From Dryocola sp051307055 (GTDB lineage Bacteria > Pseudomonadota > Gammaproteobacteria > Enterobacterales > Enterobacteriaceae), in NCBI RefSeq assembly GCF_051307055.1, contig NZ_CP149994.1, positions 2,790,001-2,854,000 on the forward strand: a stretch of DNA of 64,000 bases. Reading direction: 5' to 3'. The translations under genes and the position numbers were made by a program. Shown in pieces: positions 25,842 to 34,266 of the stretch. Below the pieces are notes generated by a model. It searched no databases. It was not told the DNA's origin and saw only the letters and a list, made by a program, of their open reading frames with translations. How positions within the stretch are numbered: position 1 is the stretch's first letter; every line of letters starts with the position of its first letter.

Positions 25842-26894
25842 CTACGCGATGCTTATCTTCGCATCCAGATAGACATCCTGAACGGCATTGATGAGCTTCA
25901 CGCCCTCGGGCATGGGTTTTTTGAACGCTTTACGGCCCAGAATCAGCCCCATCCCGCCCGCGCGTTTATTGATGACCGCGGTACGCACCGCATCGGCAAG
26001 ATCTGTTTCTCCGCCCGCCGCGCCCCCCGAGTTGATCAGGCCGGCACGTCCCATATAGCAGTTGGCCAGCTGATAACGGACCAGATCGATTGGGTTGTCG
26101 GTAGTCAGTTTGCTGTAGACAAGGTCGTCGGTATAGCCGAAGTTAACCGCTTTGTAGCCGCCGTTATTTTCAGCCATTTTCTGCTTAACGATATCCGCGC
26201 CGATAGTCGCGGCCAGATGGTTTGCCTGCCCGGTGAGGTCGGCGCTGAGGTGGTAATCCACGCCGTCTTTTTTGAAGTCCGGGTTACGTAAATAGGCCCA
26301 CAGCACGGTGACCATCCCCAGCTCATGGGCACGTTCAAACGCGCTGGAGATCTCTTCAATCTGGCGTCGCGACTCAGGCGAACCAAAGTAAATGGTCGCC
26401 CCTACCGCCACCGCGCCCATATTGAACGCCTGCTCAACGCTTGCATAGAGCGTTTGATCGTAAGTGGTTGGATAGCTCAGCGTCTCGTTATGATTAAGCT
26501 TAACGAGGAAAGGAATACGGTGCGCATAGCGGCGCGAAACAGAGGCCAGCACGCCATAGGTAGATGCCACACAGTTACAGCCCGCTTCAATAGCCAGCTC
26601 CACGATGTTTTTTGGATCGAAATAGAGGGGGTTTGCGGCGAAAGACGCACCCGCTGAGTGCTCGACGCCCTGGTCAACCGGCAAAATAGAAAGATAACCC
26701 GTTCCTGCCAGACGCCCGGTGTTATACAGCGTCTGCATATTTCGTAGCACCGCGGGCGGGCGGTTATTGTCTATCATCACACGGTCGACATAATCTGAAC
26801 CAGGCAAATGCAGCTGGTCCGCAGGAATAGTCATACAACGATGCTGTAATAAGCCGTCGGCATCTTTGCCAAGCAGCTGTGCAATATCGGTCAT
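25842..26894 (-). CDS. fbaB: FbaB, class I fructose-bisphosphate aldolase (DhnA type)
   Basis: 350 aa (E. coli 350). DhnA-type TIM-barrel aldolase with ILPVDQGVEHS near residue 71, FLVKLNHNETL near 137 and IGADIVKQKM near 235, the last holding the Schiff-base Lys. It cleaves fructose-1,6-bisphosphate during gluconeogenic growth. The ATG is preceded by a GGGAG ribosome-binding site. It lies downstream of thiMD in the same orientation; the E. coli genes yegTUVWX between thiD and fbaB are absent. The leader contains two predicted stem-loops (see separate entry). Confidence 0.95.
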   Translation of the reverse strand: MTDIAQLLGKDADGLLQHRCMTIPADQLHLPGSDYVDRVMIDNNRPPAVLRNMQTLYNTGRLAGTGYLSILPVDQGVEHSAGASFAANPLYFDPKNIVELAIEAGCNCVASTYGVLASVSRRYAHRIPFLVKLNHNETLSYPTTYDQTLYASVEQAFNMGAVAVGATIYFGSPESRRQIEEISSAFERAHELGMVTVLWAYLRNPDFKKDGVDYHLSADLTGQANHLAATIGADIVKQKMAENNGGYKAVNFGYTDDLVYSKLTTDNPIDLVRYQLANCYMGRAGLINSGGAAGGETDLADAVRTAVINKRAGGMGLILGRKAFKKPMPEGVKLINAVQDVYLDAKISIA

Positions 26895-27071
26895 AATACG
26901 CTCCCGTAAGGTCAGCGAGTCTTTACCCGCTGAGGATAAGATTTTGGCCCCGCACCTGGCGCGAAGGGCAGAGATAATCCTGGTCCCGACTTGCCGCCTT
27001 CGCCACCTGCGGGAGCACTTTCGTCTAATCGATTTTGTAACGCCGGGTAGCCACCGCGTATCAGGCCCGTG
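26895..27071 (-). other. structured spacer between thiD and fbaB (fbaB leader)
   Basis: Two RNA structures are visible. The first is a long stem, 26961-26970 with 26992-27003 (ten pairs, a two-base bulge). The second is an eight-of-nine-pair hairpin at 26912-26933 (TCAGCGAGT/ACCCGCTGA, 4-base loop) close to the fbaB start. Neither carries a T-run on the minus strand, so they do not look like a terminator for thiD. They may be a 5'-UTR element or processing site. A 68-codon frame here looks non-coding. Confidence 0.4.
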
Positions 27072-27881
27072 TCACCACCACTCATGAAAATGATGCACCG
27101 GACCGATACCCTGCCCAACTTCCAGCGAATCAGCCTGCTCTAAAGCCCGGGTTAACCATTTTTTCGCCGCCAGAATAGTTTGTGGCCAGTCGGCGTAACG
27201 CGGGCGGAGCGCGGCAAGCGCCGCAGAAAGCGTGCAGCCCGTGCCATGAGTGTGTCGCGTCTGTACACGCGGCGTGGTAAAGCGCTGTGCGCCTTCACGG
27301 GTAAATAACCAGTCGGGGCTCTCGGCATCGTCCAGATGCCCGCCTTTCATCAATACGGCCTGGCATCCCATCCCCAGCAGGGCGTCTCCCTGTTCTTTCA
27401 TTTCTCTCTCATTACGGGCATGCGGCGCATCCAGCAGCGCTGCCGCCTCAGGAAGATTTGGCGTAATCAGCGTCACCTGCGGTAATAAACGACGGCGCAG
27501 GCTTTCCACCGCGGAGGCGGCAAGCAGCGGATCGCCGCTTTTTGCCAGCATCACCGTGTCCAGCACCACGTTTTGCACGTTGTAAAAGGCAAGACGTTCG
27601 GCCACAGCCTCAACGATATCCGTTTCTGCCAGCATGCCGATTTTCGTGGTATCGATACGCACGTCGCTTAACACCGAGTCGAGCTGGGCGGCGACAAAAT
27701 CGGGTTCGATGCGATATACCGACTGCACGCCTCGTGTATTTTGCGCCACCAGGGCGGTAATCACGCTGGTGCCGTAAGCGCCTAATGCCGAGAAAGTTTT
27801 CAGATCGGCCTGGATGCCTGCGCCGCCGCCTGGGTCAGTCCCGGCAATGGTTAAGGCGTTAATTCGTTTCATACCCTTCAT
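27072..27881 (-). CDS. thiD: ThiD, hydroxymethylpyrimidine/phosphomethylpyrimidine kinase
   Basis: 269 aa (E. coli 266). Ribokinase-fold enzyme with TIAGTDPGGGAGIQADLKTF at the N-terminus and the C-terminal anion-hole motif HTHGTGCTLSAALAA with the catalytic Asp replaced by the family's Cys/Gly pattern. It phosphorylates HMP twice to HMP-PP for thiamine synthesis. Start overlaps the thiM stop (ATGA), so thiMD is one riboswitch-controlled operon. A start two codons later is possible. Confidence 0.95.
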   Translation of the reverse strand: MKGMKRINALTIAGTDPGGGAGIQADLKTFSALGAYGTSVITALVAQNTRGVQSVYRIEPDFVAAQLDSVLSDVRIDTTKIGMLAETDIVEAVAERLAFYNVQNVVLDTVMLAKSGDPLLAASAVESLRRRLLPQVTLITPNLPEAAALLDAPHARNEREMKEQGDALLGMGCQAVLMKGGHLDDAESPDWLFTREGAQRFTTPRVQTRHTHGTGCTLSAALAALRPRYADWPQTILAAKKWLTRALEQADSLEVGQGIGPVHHFHEWW

Positions 27882-28666
27882 GCCAGCGCCTCCCCGTTCA
27901 TCAGGTAAAGCGCATCCAGAAAGGCCGGGCTAAAACTGCCGGGGCCAGCGCTTACGGCGATTGCCTGCTCGCCCGCTAATTTCATAAACCGGCAGGCGGA
28001 AGCAACGTTATCCAGGCGGGAACCCGGCAGCGAACAGCAAGCCGCGACGACAGCGGAAAGCGCGCATCCGGTGCCGACCACACGAGTCATCAATGCGCCT
28101 CCACCGGCGATCGCCCACGCTTTATTGCCGTCAGTTACGTAATCAAGTTCGCCGGTAACCGCCACAACCGCACCGGTAAGCTGGGCAAGATGCTGCGCGG
28201 CCGGTAAAGCGCTTAACGCATCAGCGGTGCTGTCCACTCCCCGCCCGCCCGCCGTTTCCCCTGCCAGCGCGAGGATTTCAGAAGCGTTGCCGCGAATGGC
28301 CGCTGGACGCAAAGCGAGAATGTCATGGGCAAACTGTGTGCGGAATGTAAGGCCGCCAACGGCAACAGGATCGAATATCCACGGTGTGGAAGAAGCATTT
28401 GCCGCATGAATAGCGGCAAACATTGCGCGACTGCGGTCCGCCGTGAGCGTACCCACATTAATAAGCAGCGAGTCGGCCAGAGGGCTAAACTGCGCGGCCT
28501 CTTCTGGCTCAATCACCATGGCTGGCGCAGCGCCAAGAGCGAGCAGAACGTTGGCGGTGAAATTTTGCACTACATCGTTCGTCATGCAGTGCACTAAAGG
28601 GGAAGCAAGGCGTAAATGTTGCAAAGCAGTCGCGGCGCGGCGGCCGGGCAGCAGGTCAGGTTGCAT
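27878..28666 (-). CDS. thiM: ThiM, hydroxyethylthiazole kinase
   Basis: 262 aa (E. coli 262). Ribokinase-like thiazole kinase with VHCMTNDVVQNFTANVLLALGA, family motif PWIFDPVAVG and the C-terminal TRVVGTGCALSAVVAA with the catalytic Cys. It phosphorylates 4-methyl-5-hydroxyethylthiazole for thiamine salvage. The SD (AGGAG) is 5 bases from the ATG and lies next to a hairpin of the upstream riboswitch region, indicating translational control by thiamine pyrophosphate. Confidence 0.95.
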   Translation of the reverse strand: MQPDLLPGRRAATALQHLRLASPLVHCMTNDVVQNFTANVLLALGAAPAMVIEPEEAAQFSPLADSLLINVGTLTADRSRAMFAAIHAANASSTPWIFDPVAVGGLTFRTQFAHDILALRPAAIRGNASEILALAGETAGGRGVDSTADALSALPAAQHLAQLTGAVVAVTGELDYVTDGNKAWAIAGGGALMTRVVGTGCALSAVVAACCSLPGSRLDNVASACRFMKLAGEQAIAVSAGPGSFSPAFLDALYLMNGEALA

Positions 28667-28675
28667 AGCAGGCTC

Positions 28676-28789
28676 CTGTCCGGCGTGAAGAAGGGATGCG
28701 GACAGGCATCTGACTTCCCTACGCTGGCATTATCCAGATCAGGTGGTACGGGTATTTCTCAGCCTTCACAAGGAAGGGCACCCCGAGTC
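28676..28789 (-). promoter_or_regulatory. TPP riboswitch (THI element) of thiMD
   Basis: The aptamer occupies about 28711-28789 on the minus strand. It reads ACTCGGGGTGCCCTTC, then the TPP-binding CTGAGAAATACCCGT and ACCTGATCTGGATAATGCCA, closing with GTAGGGAAGT; these are the conserved THI-box elements. The expression platform is a 7-bp stem CTGTCCG/CGGACAG (28699-28705 with 28676-28682) immediately before the thiM Shine-Dalgarno. Thiamine pyrophosphate should therefore reduce translation, as known for E. coli thiM. Confidence 0.95.
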
Positions 28790-28790
28790 A

Positions 28791-29241
28791 TTTAAAATCA
28801 AAAAGTTGCGATTAACGCTCCGTCAATCGTCGTTCAGGATAATACCGGCGAGCAGCCTTGTAAACGAACTTTCGGTCTGCGGCTGTCTCAGGTTGTAGCC
28901 TTGTCGCATCTCCTCGTTATGGATTGAACCCCTTATGCCGCCAGCATAAAAAAACAGGAATTGAGAACGAGAGCTAAATTTATTTACCTTCTTATGAAAT
29001 TATATGAACTTGACTGAAAAGCATTCAAAAGAATTTTATTTAAGATTAATAAACAAGGCATAAAAAATAAAAATTGATGTTTATTTTTATGAATTTTTTA
29101 GCCATAAACGAATAAAACTATAAACATTTCTATTCAATTATGAAAAAAGCTTAAACCACCCTAACTTGATTGACACAGGTTAATTTAAAAACGTAAATTG
29201 CATTAAATTTATCTGTTCATGTAAAGGACGTTTCGCAAAAT
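28791..29241 (+). other. A+T-rich intergenic region between thiM and the OlsF-like gene
   Basis: About 450 bases with no credible gene. The left 100 bases should carry the thiM promoter (minus strand); the rest is strongly A+T-rich with short direct and inverted motifs. A promoter for the downstream gene is seen at 29170-29199. The composition change around 28950 marks the start of the accessory block. Confidence 0.6.
29170..29199 (+). promoter_or_regulatory. sigma-70-type promoter of the OlsF-like gene
   Basis: TTGACA at 29170-29175 and TAAATT at 29194-29199, spacing 18 bases, within an A+T-rich tract about 43 bases upstream of the ATG. The -35 is a perfect consensus match. Confidence 0.6.
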
Positions 29242-30927
29242 ATGAATGCTTTAAATCACATCATCAAAGAATTCTTTCCGGACAAACCTCTTTCTCCCTT
29301 CCAGTTATGGCTGGTGAAACTGGCGTTCGGAAAGTCACAGTTACAGGGCAGCGCTGGAAAAAATGGTGTGGATTGGGTGCAATATTTAGTGGAATCACTC
29401 CGCTTTAGCTGTGAAGTTCAGCGCGAGGATTATGATAACATTCCCCGCAAGGGTCCGGTGATTGTAATCTCTAATCATCCAACGGTAATGGATGGGGCAG
29501 CGCTGATAACGACCATATCCAGGGTAAGGAAAGATATTAAGATAGTAGCAAACCATGTACTACCAATGATCTGCCCGGCCGTAAAAGATATTACCATTGG
29601 CATAAAAAACATGGCGGGTAAAATGAGCCATCGCCAGTTTGCAGAAATGAATTCGCATCTTAAAAAAGGCGGCGTATTGATTATTTGCCCTGCTGGAAAG
29701 CTGGCAAAAATTTCCCTTTCCGGGTTGCAGGAGCAGCCATGGAATGTAGGCTTTGTACAGCTCGCCATAAGAAATAATACTGCATTGATACCCATTCATA
29801 TCAAAGGCCGTAACAGCATCCGGTATTATTTAACCGCGATGCTGTGGCGTAAGTTATCTAACCTGATGATCGTACGGGAAAGCATGAGGCACCGGGGAAA
29901 GACGCTAAGAATTAAGATAGGAGAGCAGATTAAGTTACCCCCGGCCGCTTTCACTAAAGAACTTTTCCCCCAGTTTGCCGAGCAGTGTCGGCACCATCTT
30001 TTGCTGACTGGAAATAACGAACCTGGCATCTTGCCTACGCTTCCCGCCATAGCAAGGCCGGAAAATAAGCATGAATTAATTAACGCCGTAAACCAATGTG
30101 AGATTTTAAAAATCTTCAGCGATGGCAAAGTTATTTTACTTTATCGCTATCAGGGAGAGGACGCCTCACCTGTGATTAATGAATTGGGCCGCTTAAGAGA
30201 GATTTGCTTTCGTGAGCTTGGGGCCGGTAGCGGAACAAAACGCGATACCGATCGTTATGACCTGTATTATAATCATATTATTTTATGGCATCCACAGAAC
30301 GGTGAAATCGTAGGAGCCTACCGCATTATTCCCGTGGGAGAATTACCAGCCGGTGAAGGATTAAAAGGGCTGTATAGTAATAGCCTTTTTAACTATCACG
30401 ATAACGCCTTACCCTATCTCGAAAAAAGCTTTGAAATCGGCCGAGGTTTTATTCAGCCACATCATCAGAAGACTAATGCGCTCGACTGTTTATGGCAGGG
30501 GATTTTCTGTTTTACTAAGCGGCACCCGGAATATAATTATTTCCTGGGCGTATTGACCATTCCTGACTCCTGTGCTGCGGAAGCTCAACAGCTTATTACG
30601 ACGTTTTATCAGCTTTATTTTTCTACTGACGAGCAGATATGTATGCCGGTCAACCCATACCGGGTAGAGAAAACCGCATTGCGCCATTCCTTTTCAGGCG
30701 ATGATTTTTTTGGTGACTGGAAAAGACTGCAGGAGGGTCTTAAAGCACAGGGTTGCGAGCTGCCCTGGCCCTATAAACAAGCGGCAAAATGGTATCGGCC
30801 GGGAGGTTCAAAAATTTTATCATTCGCTAAAGACGACAGCTTTAATTCTATTGCGGGATTAAACCTTTGCGAAATTAACAGCCTGAAAGAAATGTACTTC
30901 AAACATTATTACGAAAATCAGCAATAG
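29242..30927 (+). CDS. OlsF-like bifunctional acyltransferase (PlsC domain + OlsB/GNAT domain)
   Basis: 561 aa. The N-terminal half is a PlsC/LPLAT O-acyltransferase: SNHPTVMDG has the HX4D catalytic pair (His79, Asp84), followed by VLIICPAGK and IPIHIKGRN. The C-terminal half (from about 275) is an OlsB-type N-acyltransferase of the GNAT-like hemolysin family, with EIVGAYRIIP, SFEIGRGFIQ and NYFLGVLTIP. This fusion is the layout of OlsF, which makes ornithine (or glycine) lipids from acyl-ACP/CoA and the amino acid in Serratia and Flavobacterium. The Gram-negative membrane would gain phosphorus-free amino lipids. Followed by an exporter-like set in the same direction. Amino acid specificity cannot be told from sequence. 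Confidence 0.82.
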   Translation: MNALNHIIKEFFPDKPLSPFQLWLVKLAFGKSQLQGSAGKNGVDWVQYLVESLRFSCEVQREDYDNIPRKGPVIVISNHPTVMDGAALITTISRVRKDIKIVANHVLPMICPAVKDITIGIKNMAGKMSHRQFAEMNSHLKKGGVLIICPAGKLAKISLSGLQEQPWNVGFVQLAIRNNTALIPIHIKGRNSIRYYLTAMLWRKLSNLMIVRESMRHRGKTLRIKIGEQIKLPPAAFTKELFPQFAEQCRHHLLLTGNNEPGILPTLPAIARPENKHELINAVNQCEILKIFSDGKVILLYRYQGEDASPVINELGRLREICFRELGAGSGTKRDTDRYDLYYNHIILWHPQNGEIVGAYRIIPVGELPAGEGLKGLYSNSLFNYHDNALPYLEKSFEIGRGFIQPHHQKTNALDCLWQGIFCFTKRHPEYNYFLGVLTIPDSCAAEAQQLITTFYQLYFSTDEQICMPVNPYRVEKTALRHSFSGDDFFGDWKRLQEGLKAQGCELPWPYKQAAKWYRPGGSKILSFAKDDSFNSIAGLNLCEINSLKEMYFKHYYENQQ

Positions 30928-31042
30928 CACTTTATTTAGCATAGCTACGCTTAAAATATGCTCATGGCGATACATCTTTTACCTTACGGAAAACAATGGC
31001 AGATACTGCGATCGGTTATTTTTCATATGGATCTATATTTCA

Positions 31043-32008
31043 ATGAAGTACTTTAACAGGCAAATACTTATTCTCATCTCTGCTCTGAGCACAGGAGGCT
31101 GCGATTCAGCAGCTACAGGACTTTACTCTGGTTATTCCCAGGGGGACTTCATCTATATCTCTTCTTCCGACACGGAAAAAATCGAACGCCTGCTGGTCAA
31201 AAAAGGAGAAAGAGTCATTGCAGGGCAGGCTTTAGTTGAAATGGAAAAGTTTACGGCGGCAAATGCGCGCCAGCGCGCAGAAAAAAACTATCAGGCTGAA
31301 AAGGCCCTGCTGGCGAACCTGGAATCTGGCTACAGGCCTCAGGAGCTGGACATTATCCGCTCGCAGCTTGAGCGCGCCCGCTCTGCGGCAAATCGGGCCC
31401 AGCGTCAGCTTGAGCGTTATCGCAAACTTTACGCAACACGTGTCGTTTCTGCTGCCGAATGGGAAAATATCAACGACGAACATGCACAAAAGAGCGCACA
31501 GGTAAAAGAACTGACCTACCAGCTGCAGGCCAGGCAACTTCCTGCCCGCCAGGAGGAGATAAACAATCAGGCATCACGCGTCGCTGCCGCAAAATTACAG
31601 TGGGATCAAGCCGAATGGAATTTTCAGCAAAGTACGCTGGTCGCCCCCCAGGATGCGCAGGTTTATGACATTCTTTATCGCCGCGGAGAACGCCCGCTGG
31701 GTGGGAAACCAATAATCAGTTTGCTGCCAGACGATAATATTAAAATCCGTTTTTTTGTCCCTGAAAGCCAGCTGGGGACCCTGCGCGTTGGCATGAAAGC
31801 GCTGTTGTCATGTGATAACTGCAGCGAAAATATTTTGGCCGTTATTAATTACATTAGTCCTAAAGCGGAATACACCCCTCCCGTTATTTACAGCACCAGG
31901 CGGCGTGAAAAACTGCTCTTCATGGTCGAAGCCGTTCCCGCCGTTGCCCAGGCTGGCCTGATAAAAATCGGGCAGCCCTTTAATGTGGAGCTCCTCACCA
32001 ATGAGTGA
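31043..32008 (+). CDS. lipoprotein HlyD-family (YbhG-like) adaptor of an ABC-2 exporter
   Basis: 321 aa. A hydrophobic N-terminus ends in ALSTGGC, an acceptable lipobox with Cys20, so it is likely a lipid-anchored periplasmic adaptor. A lipoyl-like half (VKKGERVIAGQALVEME), a coiled-coil hairpin (about 70-190) and a second half with LVAPQDAQVYDILYRRGE follow. The arrangement with an ABC ATPase and an ABC-2 permease resembles E. coli YbhGFSR. No strong ribosome-binding site precedes the ATG; the gene may be read from the olsF-like transcript 115 bases upstream. Confidence 0.82.
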   Translation: MKYFNRQILILISALSTGGCDSAATGLYSGYSQGDFIYISSSDTEKIERLLVKKGERVIAGQALVEMEKFTAANARQRAEKNYQAEKALLANLESGYRPQELDIIRSQLERARSAANRAQRQLERYRKLYATRVVSAAEWENINDEHAQKSAQVKELTYQLQARQLPARQEEINNQASRVAAAKLQWDQAEWNFQQSTLVAPQDAQVYDILYRRGERPLGGKPIISLLPDDNIKIRFFVPESQLGTLRVGMKALLSCDNCSENILAVINYISPKAEYTPPVIYSTRRREKLLFMVEAVPAVAQAGLIKIGQPFNVELLTNE

Positions 32009-32924
32009 ATTTTGTATTGATGTTCATCATCTCAATAAACATTTCGGCCATCATCATGCGGTGAAAGATTTTTCTCTTCAGGTTGCACGCGGGGAGATTT
32101 ACGGATTTCTTGGGCCAAACGGCAGCGGAAAAACCACCTCTATTCGAATGATGTGCGGCCTGATTACGCCAGACTCAGGCACCGGTCATTGTCTGGGAAT
32201 GGATATCTTCACTCAGCGGGACGCCCTGAAAAAACGTATCGGCTATATGACCCAGCATTTCTCCATGTGGGAAAATCTGACCATCCGTGAGAATTTACTG
32301 TTTATTGCCCGACTGCATAATCTGAAACAGCGCAGGAAGCAAGTTGAGCAAACGCTTGCCGAGCTGGGGCTGGAATCCCGGCAGCATCAGCTGGCAGGCG
32401 TACTCTCCGGCGGGTGGAAGCAGAGAATGGCGCTCGCTGCCTGTATGCTGCACCAGCCTTCTTTGCTTTTCCTTGATGAGCCGACGGCAGGCGTGGACCC
32501 CAAAGCCCGTCGGGAATTCTGGCATACGCTGCACCAGCTATCCGATAAAGGCGTTTCTATTCTGGTCAGTACGCATTATATGGATGAAGCGGAACGCTGC
32601 CATAAAGTGGCCTATCTCTCATACGGCCATTTATTAGCTAATGGGACTATCCCGTCCATTATTCAGGCGCTGAATCTGACCACTATAAAAATCGCCGGCG
32701 CCGGCCTGTCGGCCCTGGAAAATCGGTTACAGCCGTTTCCGGAAGTTGAGCAGACGGTTATTTTTGGCAATAACCTCTTTGTTACCTCGCGGGATGAAGG
32801 GCGGTTAATGGCGCTTATCTCAACGATAACGGATGACAGTTACGCTATTGCTAAGGTGGATACCAACCTTGAAGATGCGTTTACCTGGTTAATGAAAAAT
32901 AATGGTGAAAAAATTAATGCTTAA
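32001..32924 (+). CDS. ABC-2 transporter ATP-binding protein (YbhF-like half)
   Basis: 307 aa from the ATG at 32001 (MSEFCIDVHHLNK), chosen over an in-frame ATG 18 bases upstream because of the GGAG site at 31987-31990. Walker A GPNGSGKTTS, signature LSGGWKQR, Walker B LLFLDEPTAGVD and switch STHYMDEAE are all intact. The Trp in the signature is shared with YbhF. Energises the permease encoded next; overlaps the adaptor gene by 8 bases and the permease gene by about 20. Confidence 0.9.
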   Translation: MSEFCIDVHHLNKHFGHHHAVKDFSLQVARGEIYGFLGPNGSGKTTSIRMMCGLITPDSGTGHCLGMDIFTQRDALKKRIGYMTQHFSMWENLTIRENLLFIARLHNLKQRRKQVEQTLAELGLESRQHQLAGVLSGGWKQRMALAACMLHQPSLLFLDEPTAGVDPKARREFWHTLHQLSDKGVSILVSTHYMDEAERCHKVAYLSYGHLLANGTIPSIIQALNLTTIKIAGAGLSALENRLQPFPEVEQTVIFGNNLFVTSRDEGRLMALISTITDDSYAIAKVDTNLEDAFTWLMKNNGEKINA

Positions 32925-34044
32925 TTTTTCTTTCACTCGCTGGATTGGCGTTGTGATTAAAGAGATACATGAGCTTCGCAGAGATAAAATCAGCATCAGC
33001 ATGCTGATTTTAACGCCGATATTTCAGCTCATTATTCTGGGTTATGCGGTGCAGATGGACCCAAGGCAGGTTCCCACGGCCTTATTGAACTATGACAATG
33101 CGCGCATGAGCCAGGTTTTTGTCACCGCTGCGCAAAATACCAGCTATTTTTCTATGCGCCAGATGGCGTCTGAAGAGGAAGCGAATAACGCTTTTGTCAG
33201 AGGAGATGTCATCTTTATTGTTACCATTCCGCAGGGTTTTACGGAAAAGCTTTTACGCGGAGAAAAACCGCAGATTTTAATTCAGGGGGATGCTATCGAT
33301 CCCATGACCATCGGCAACGCCCTGAGCGCCATTGTGCAGGCAGCTAAGTCGATGTTTCAGCACGATCTCCCGCAGGCGTTGAGAACCGAGGAGGCAAGCG
33401 ATAATTTTGAGCTGGTTATTCACCGCATGTTTAATCCAGAAGGCATTACTCAGTACAACACTATCCCCGGCATTATTGGTTCCATCCTCAGCACCACGCT
33501 TATTTTGATGACCGCATTATCCATCACCCGTGAACGTGAAAATGGCGCGATAGAAAATTTACTGATTTCGCCGTTGACCAGTCTGGAAGTGATCGTTGGC
33601 AAAATTACGCCCTTTATACTTATCGGTATGTTTCAGTCTTTACTGATCCTGCTATCCGCCGTCTTTCTGTTCGACATTCCGCTGGCCGGCAACTTTTTCC
33701 TGCTCTTTACGATTCTGGTGGTCTATATCTTCCTCTGTCTTTCAATAGGGATTGCCATTTCAAGCGTGGCGCAAAGCCAACTGCAGGCGCTGCAGATGTC
33801 TTCATTTTATTTTATTCCCTCCATTATGCTTTCCGGTTTTATCAGCCCTTTTATCAGTATGCCCGGCTGGGCGCAGGCGATTGGCTCCTGTTTACCGCTG
33901 ACCTACTTTATCCGGCTGGTAAAGGGGGTGATGCTGAAAGGATATACGGCCGCTGAATTAATGCCGTCGCTCCTGCCGCTGATTGCCATAGCCGTTATTG
34001 TTATCGGAATAGGATTAAAGATGTACCATAAAACACTGGACTAA
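32902..34044 (+). CDS. ABC-2 transporter permease (YbhS/YbhR/YhhJ-like)
   Basis: 380 aa. One transmembrane helix near residue 33, then a long extracytoplasmic domain (about 55-190) and five helices at the C-terminus. ALSITRERENGAIENLLISP is the conserved cytoplasmic motif of ABC-2 permeases, with SGFISPFISMPGW the late loop. Only one permease gene is present, so a homodimer is expected, unlike the two-permease YbhSR. The start may also be the ATG at 32917. The substrate is unknown; the neighbouring lipid acyltransferase suggests a lipid or amphiphile. Confidence 0.87.
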   Translation: MVKKLMLNFSFTRWIGVVIKEIHELRRDKISISMLILTPIFQLIILGYAVQMDPRQVPTALLNYDNARMSQVFVTAAQNTSYFSMRQMASEEEANNAFVRGDVIFIVTIPQGFTEKLLRGEKPQILIQGDAIDPMTIGNALSAIVQAAKSMFQHDLPQALRTEEASDNFELVIHRMFNPEGITQYNTIPGIIGSILSTTLILMTALSITRERENGAIENLLISPLTSLEVIVGKITPFILIGMFQSLLILLSAVFLFDIPLAGNFFLLFTILVVYIFLCLSIGIAISSVAQSQLQALQMSSFYFIPSIMLSGFISPFISMPGWAQAIGSCLPLTYFIRLVKGVMLKGYTAAELMPSLLPLIAIAVIVIGIGLKMYHKTLD

Positions 34045-34072
34045 AGCGTTATGCCAGCCCGTTGAAGAACGC

Positions 34073-34110
34073 CTCAGGCGGCGTGATGGGCGAATAAACC
34101 GCCGCCTGAG
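34073..34110. repeat. perfect 10-bp inverted repeat after the ABC-2 genes
   Basis: CTCAGGCGGC and GCCGCCTGAG separated by 18 bases, 29 bases after the permease stop. A T-run is missing, so it is either a factor-dependent terminator or a REP-type palindrome. Confidence 0.5.
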
Positions 34111-34266
34111 CTTATGTAGCCATCAGCCCTCTCCTGCACGAGACCAGGCAGAAGTGAATCGCTCCCCTGAGTCAGACAAACAGAACTATTTTTCCTGCAA
34201 ATTACGCGTATCCTTAGCCGGTTGCTTTCACATCGTTATTTTTCGGATCTTCGGGTACATTCTGCT

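Noticed and set aside
26912..27118. 68-codon frame between thiD and fbaB
   Set aside because: Begins inside thiD, Gly/Pro-rich without homology; the region reads better as RNA structure.
28933..28949. TTATGC/GCATAA hairpin followed by A-run as a terminator
   Set aside because: The run after the stem is A, not T, on the plus strand, and on the minus strand the T-run precedes the stem; neither orientation gives an intrinsic terminator.
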